This document shows, piece after piece, positions 60,470-64,000 of a DNA stretch of 64,000 bases (position 1 is the first letter of the stretch; each line of letters begins with the position of its first letter). The notes under the pieces are model-generated. The model made no database searches. It was not told the DNA's origin and worked only from the letters and a program-made list of their open reading frames with translations. The stretch comes from Streptomyces rimosus (lineage in GTDB: Bacteria > Actinomycetota > Actinomycetes > Streptomycetales > Streptomycetaceae), in the NCBI RefSeq assembly GCF_008704655.1, contig NZ_CP023688.1, positions 8,559,001 through 8,623,000 on the forward strand. Direction: 5' to 3'. The position numbers were made by a program, and so were the translations under genes.

Positions 60470-63400
60470 ATGAACAGGAAGCCAGGCAACCGCGGTCGCC
60501 GAATGCCGCTGACCGTCGCGCAGACGGGAGTGTGGTTCTCCCAGGAGCTGGACACGGAGAACCCGAGCTACCGTGCCGCCGAGTACGTGGACATCCACGG
60601 CCCGGTCGACTTGGTCCTGCTCGACGCCGCGGTGCGCCACACCGTGGCCGGCGTCGACACCGTACGGGTCCGCTTCGAGACCGACGAGGACGGCGGCGTG
60701 TGGCAGGTGCCCGACCTGGCGGACGACTGGCCGCTGCCCGTCGTGGACCTGCGGGACCCCGGCACCGCCGGGCCGCGCGATCCGTACGCCCGGGCCGAGG
60801 CATGGATGTGGGACGACCTGCGCGAGCCCGTCGACCTGCGGCGCTCCCCGCTGTTCAGCTTCGCGGTGCTGCGGCTGCCCGACGACCACTGCGTGCTGTA
60901 CATGGCCCTGCACCACATCGTCCTGGACGGCTACGGCTTCTCCCTCTTCATCCAGCGCGTCGCCGAGGTCTACTCCGCGCTGGAGGCGGGCGAGGACATT
61001 CCCCCGTGCCGGCTGAACACGCTGGAAGAGCTGCTGGCCGACGAAGCCGCGTACCACGCCTCCGAACGGTTCACCCGCGACCGCGCGTTCTGGGCCGAGC
61101 GGTTCGCCGGCCGGACCACCGACACCGATCTCGCGAGCCGCCTGGCCTCCGTGCCGCACCGCTTCGTGCGGGAGACCGCCCACCTGCCCGCGCCCGCCGC
61201 CGACGGACTGCGCTCCCTGGCCCGGCAGACCCGGTCCGGGCTGCCCGTGGTCGCGATGGCCGCCCTCGCGCTGTACGTACACCGGATGAGCGGCAACACC
61301 GACGTGACGCTGGACCTCACCGTCACCGGCCGCGTCGGCGCCGTACCCCGCAACACGCCGTGCATGCTCGCCAACGTGCTGCCGCTGCACGTCGGACTGG
61401 GCCCGTACACGACCGTACGGGAGCTGGTGCGCCACACCTCCGAGCGGGCCCGCGGGCTGCTGCGCCACCAGCGCTACCCGTCGCCGTACCTCGTCCAGGA
61501 AATGGGCGCCGCGCACACCGGCGGCCACCTCGGCGACTGGGGCATCAACATCATGAGCTACGACCCGGAGCTGAGCTTCGGGCAGCACCCGGCCACCCTG
61601 CACAATCTCTCCAACGGGCCGGTCACCGGCCTCGGCGTCAACGTCTACGAGCGCACCGACGACGGCAGCCTGCGCATCGACTTCCAGGCCGACCCCGGCC
61701 TGTACGACGCCGAGGTCACCGCCGCCCACCAGCGCCGCTTCCTGGCCCTGCTGGACACGCTCGCCGAGGTCGACCCGGAGCAGCCCGTCGGCGGCATCGA
61801 CCTGCTGCCGGCGGTCGAGCGCCGCCGGGTGACCACCGGCTGGAACGACACCGCCCGTACGGTCCCGGTCACCACCCTGCCCGACCTCTTCCAGGAGCAG
61901 GCGCGCCGCACACCCGACGCCACCGCGCTCGTCTGCGGCGCCACCAACTGGACATACGCCGAACTGAATGCCCGCGCCAACCGGCTGGCGCACGCGCTGA
62001 TCGCACGCGGCGCCGGACCCGAGACATGCGTGGCGCTGGCGCTGCCGCGCACGGCCGAGCACATCGCGGGCCTGCTGGCGGTGCTCAAGACCGGCGCCGC
62101 GTATGTGCCGGTCGACCCGGAGCTGCCCGCCGAGCGCATCCGCTTCCTGCTCGCCGACACCCGCCCCGCATGCGTACTCACCACGACGGCGGCCGGTGAG
62201 CGCCTGCCGGACACCGCCACCGCGCTGTGCCTCGACGACCCCGCCACCGTGCGGGACTTGGGAAACCGGCCGGTCACCGACCCCACGGACGCCGACCGCC
62301 GGAGCCCGCTGACGCCCGGCCACCCGGCCTACGTGAGCTACACCTCCGGATCCACCGGGCAGCCCAAGGGCATCGTCGTGGAACACCGCCAGCTGACGAA
62401 CCTCTTCTTCGACCACAAGGCCGAACTGATCGACCCGGAGACGGCCGCGGCCCGGCGCCGCCTGCGGGCCGCGCTGACCGCCGCGTTCTCCTTCGACACC
62501 GCCTGGGAAGGCCCGCTGTTCCTGGCCGCCGGCCACGAACTCCACCTGGTCGAGGACGCCGTACGCCTCGACCCGCCCGCCCTCGTCGCCTACATCACCG
62601 ACCGGCGCATCGACTTCCTCGACCTCACCCCCACCTACCTCCACCAGCTGCTCGCCGCCGGGCTGTGCACCGGCGAAGGGCACAGCCCGCGCATCCTCAT
62701 GGTGGGCGGCGAGGCCATCGACACCGCCCTGTGGGAGAAGCTGCGCACCCTGCCCGGCACCACCGCGTACAACTACTACGGGCCGACCGAGTGCACCGTG
62801 GACGCGGTGTACTGCCGCATCGCCGACCAGGACGGACAGCCCGTCATCGGACGCCCCGGGCGCAACGTCCAGGCGTATGTCCTGGACGCCGCGCTCAACC
62901 CGGTGCCGGCCGGGGTACCGGGCGAGCTGTACCTGGCCGGCGACCAGATCGCCCGCGGCTACCTCGGCCGGCCCGCGCTGACCGCGGAGCGGTTCGTCGC
63001 CAACCCGTTCGCCCACGCGGGCAGCGGATCGGCCGGCGGCACCTGCGGCGACCCCGGAGTGCCCTGCACCTGCGGTGCGCCGGGCTCACGCATGTACCGC
63101 ACCGGCGACCGGGCGCGCTGGACGCCCGACGGCATCCTCGAATACCTCGGCCGCGCCGACGGGCAGGTCAAGGTACGCGGCTTCCGCATCGAACCCGGCG
63201 AGATCGAGACCGCGCTGGCCCGGCACCCGGGCGTCGCCCACGCGGTGGTCACCGTACGGGAGGACACCCCCGGCGACCGGCGCCTGGCCGCGTACGTGGT
63301 CCCCGCCGCCGGAATCCCCGGCCGCGACGCGCACACCCGCATCCCGGCCTCACGCCGCGCCGACGGCCGTACGTCCCCCGATCCCACGCAGGTCGACAAC

Positions 63401-64000
63401 GAGACCCTGCGCGCCTGGGCCGCCGCCCGCCTGCCCGAATACATGGTCCCCGGCGCCTTCGCCCTCCTGGACCAGCTGCCCCTGACCTCGAACGGCAAGC
63501 TCGACCGCGCCGCGTTGCCCGTCCCCGAGGCCCCCGCCGCCCGCAACGGCCGGGCGCCGCGCAGCTCTCGGGAAAAGGTGCTGTGCGCGCTGTTCGCCGA
63601 AACCCTCGGAGTGCGGCAGGTCGGCATCGACGACGACTTCTTCGCCCTCGGCGGGCACTCCCTGCTCGCGGCCAAACTCATCAGCCGTATCCGCTCCGCC
63701 CTGGGCGCCGAACTCTCCATCCGCACCCTGTTCGAAGCGCCGACCGTCGCCGACCTGGCCGAGGCGCTGGAGACCGGCGACGGCACCGACGGCTTCGAGG
63801 TGCTGCTGCCGCTGCGCACCCAGGGCACCCGGCCTCCGCTCTTCTGCGTCCACCCCTCCGGCGGGCTCAGCTGGTGCTACGCGGGGCTGCTGCGCCACCT
63901 CGGCCCCGACCTGCCGGTGTACGGACTCCAGGCGCGCGGCCTGGCCCAGCGCACGATGCTGCCCACCACCTTCGAGGAGATGGTCGCCGACTACGTCGGC
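60470..64000 (+). CDS. non-ribosomal peptide synthetase, C-A-T-TE (EntF-like), 3' end beyond window
   Basis: 1177 residues visible. An N-terminal condensation domain close to EntF/DhbF ([22 protein letters not shown] at 148-154, [11 protein letters not shown]). Adenylation domain from about 470: [43 protein letters not shown] and [11 protein letters not shown]. Carrier domain with Ser1064 in [14 protein letters not shown] thioesterase begins ([16 protein letters not shown]) but its catalytic Ser lies outside. Between FVANPF and MYRTGD is a ~21-residue insertion with three cysteines (63017-63078). ATG follows CAGGAG. Probable siderophore-type final module. Pocket residues look acidic, favouring a basic substrate. 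Confidence 0.93.
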   Translation, partial: MNRKPGNRGRRMPLTVAQTGVWFSQELDTENPSYRAAEYVDIHGPVDLVLLDAAVRHTVAGVDTVRVRFETDEDGGVWQVPDLADDWPLPVVDLRDPGTAGPRDPYARAEAWMWDDLREPVDLRRSPLFSFAVLRLPDDHCVLYMALHHIVLDGYGFSLFIQRVAEVYSALEAGEDIPPCRLNTLEELLADEAAYHASERFTRDRAFWAERFAGRTTDTDLASRLASVPHRFVRETAHLPAPAADGLRSLARQTRSGLPVVAMAALALYVHRMSGNTDVTLDLTVTGRVGAVPRNTPCMLANVLPLHVGLGPYTTVRELVRHTSERARGLLRHQRYPSPYLVQEMGAAHTGGHLGDWGINIMSYDPELSFGQHPATLHNLSNGPVTGLGVNVYERTDDGSLRIDFQADPGLYDAEVTAAHQRRFLALLDTLAEVDPEQPVGGIDLLPAVERRRVTTGWNDTARTVPVTTLPDLFQEQARRTPDATALVCGATNWTYAELNARANRLAHALIARGAGPETCVALALPRTAEHIAGLLAVLKTGAAYVPVDPELPAERIRFLLADTRPACVLTTTAAGERLPDTATALCLDDPATVRDLGNRPVTDPTDADRRSPLTPGHPAYVSYTSGSTGQPKGIVVEHRQLTNLFFDHKAELIDPETAAARRRLRAALTAAFSFDTAWEGPLFLAAGHELHLVEDAVRLDPPALVAYITDRRIDFLDLTPTYLHQLLAAGLCTGEGHSPRILMVGGEAIDTALWEKLRTLPGTTAYNYYGPTECTVDAVYCRIADQDGQPVIGRPGRNVQAYVLDAALNPVPAGVPGELYLAGDQIARGYLGRPALTAERFVANPFAHAGSGSAGGTCGDPGVPCTCGAPGSRMYRTGDRARWTPDGILEYLGRADGQVKVRGFRIEPGEIETALARHPGVAHAVVTVREDTPGDRRLAAYVVPAAGIPGRDAHTRIPASRRADGRTSPDPTQVDNETLRAWAAARLPEYMVPGAFALLDQLPLTSNGKLDRAALPVPEAPAARNGRAPRSSREKVLCALFAETLGVRQVGIDDDFFALGGHSLLAAKLISRIRSALGAELSIRTLFEAPTVADLAEALETGDGTDGFEVLLPLRTQGTRPPLFCVHPSGGLSWCYAGLLRHLGPDLPVYGLQARGLAQRTMLPTTFEEMVADYVG

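Noticed and set aside
60470..64000. Linking the right-edge synthetase to the left-edge diaminopropionate genes as one cluster
   Set aside because: More than 57 kb of unrelated and housekeeping genes separates them. Shared chemistry is possible but not supported by position.

Overview
The window is high-GC actinobacterial chromosome with the style of Streptomyces. Third codon positions are almost all G or C. GTG and TTG starts are common, leucine TTA codons are rare and confined to a few accessory genes, ribosome sites are GGAGG-like, and the repertoire is typical: a DasR-type operator, a STAND ATPase with TPRs, a SpoIIE phosphatase and many secreted enzymes. The mix of conserved genes (MurT/GatD, phosphofructokinase, deformylase, CtaG, DNA ligase) and accessory genes suggests the edge of the core chromosome. 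I saw no tRNA, rRNA, CRISPR array, complete insertion sequence or phage.

Layout. Bases 1-2543 are the edge of a natural-product cluster: sbnA and sbnB for L-2,3-diaminopropionate and a truncated flavoprotein. Bases 2936-10272 hold a STAND/TPR ATPase with a TTA codon and a possible stress-sigma promoter, an APH-fold kinase, a GH19 chitinase under a DasR-like operator, an L,D-transpeptidase remnant and a PAS/SpoIIE phosphatase. Bases 10574-12554 hold a polyol-type dehydrogenase with a DeoR regulator. Next come a secreted serine protease, an acyltransferase and a pentapeptide-repeat protein. Bases 17494-23882 are a LacI-controlled operon (FrlB-like deglycase, FrlD-like kinase, sugar ABC importer without its own ATPase). 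I read it as uptake and breakdown of fructosamines (Amadori products). It has four operator-like sites at 22-24 bp spacing.

An ATP-dependent DNA ligase with a decayed tandem copy of its own 3' end, a nucleoside hydrolase/MFS pair, a SELENBP1-like methanethiol oxidase and an aminoglycoside-nucleotidyltransferase-like gene follow. A housekeeping block (33980-39357) contains CtaG, PfkA, GatD-MurT and peptide deformylase, with strong hairpin terminators between units. A TetR/acyl-CoA dehydrogenase divergon follows at 39409-41549. Bases 44952-48709 are a glyoxylate operon, gcl-hyi-glxR: two glyoxylate to tartronate semialdehyde, isomerisation with hydroxypyruvate, then reduction to glycerate.

The last 15 kb is less ordinary. 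It holds an ABC ATPase lacking its Walker A half beside an intact permease and a glycosyltransferase, an ABC-class ATPase with an RGH-rich N terminus, a tiny operon of a membrane protein and a CxxC protein, and an amidohydrolase frameshifted apparently by loss of one copy of an 11-bp repeat. It also holds a secreted protein that looks like a permuted papain-fold enzyme with a TTA at codon 3, and an EntF-like C-A-T-TE peptide synthetase that runs off the right edge and has a cysteine-rich insertion in its A domain.

All identifications are by reading motifs. No database search was run. Start choices rest on ribosome sites and family length, and are flagged where weak.
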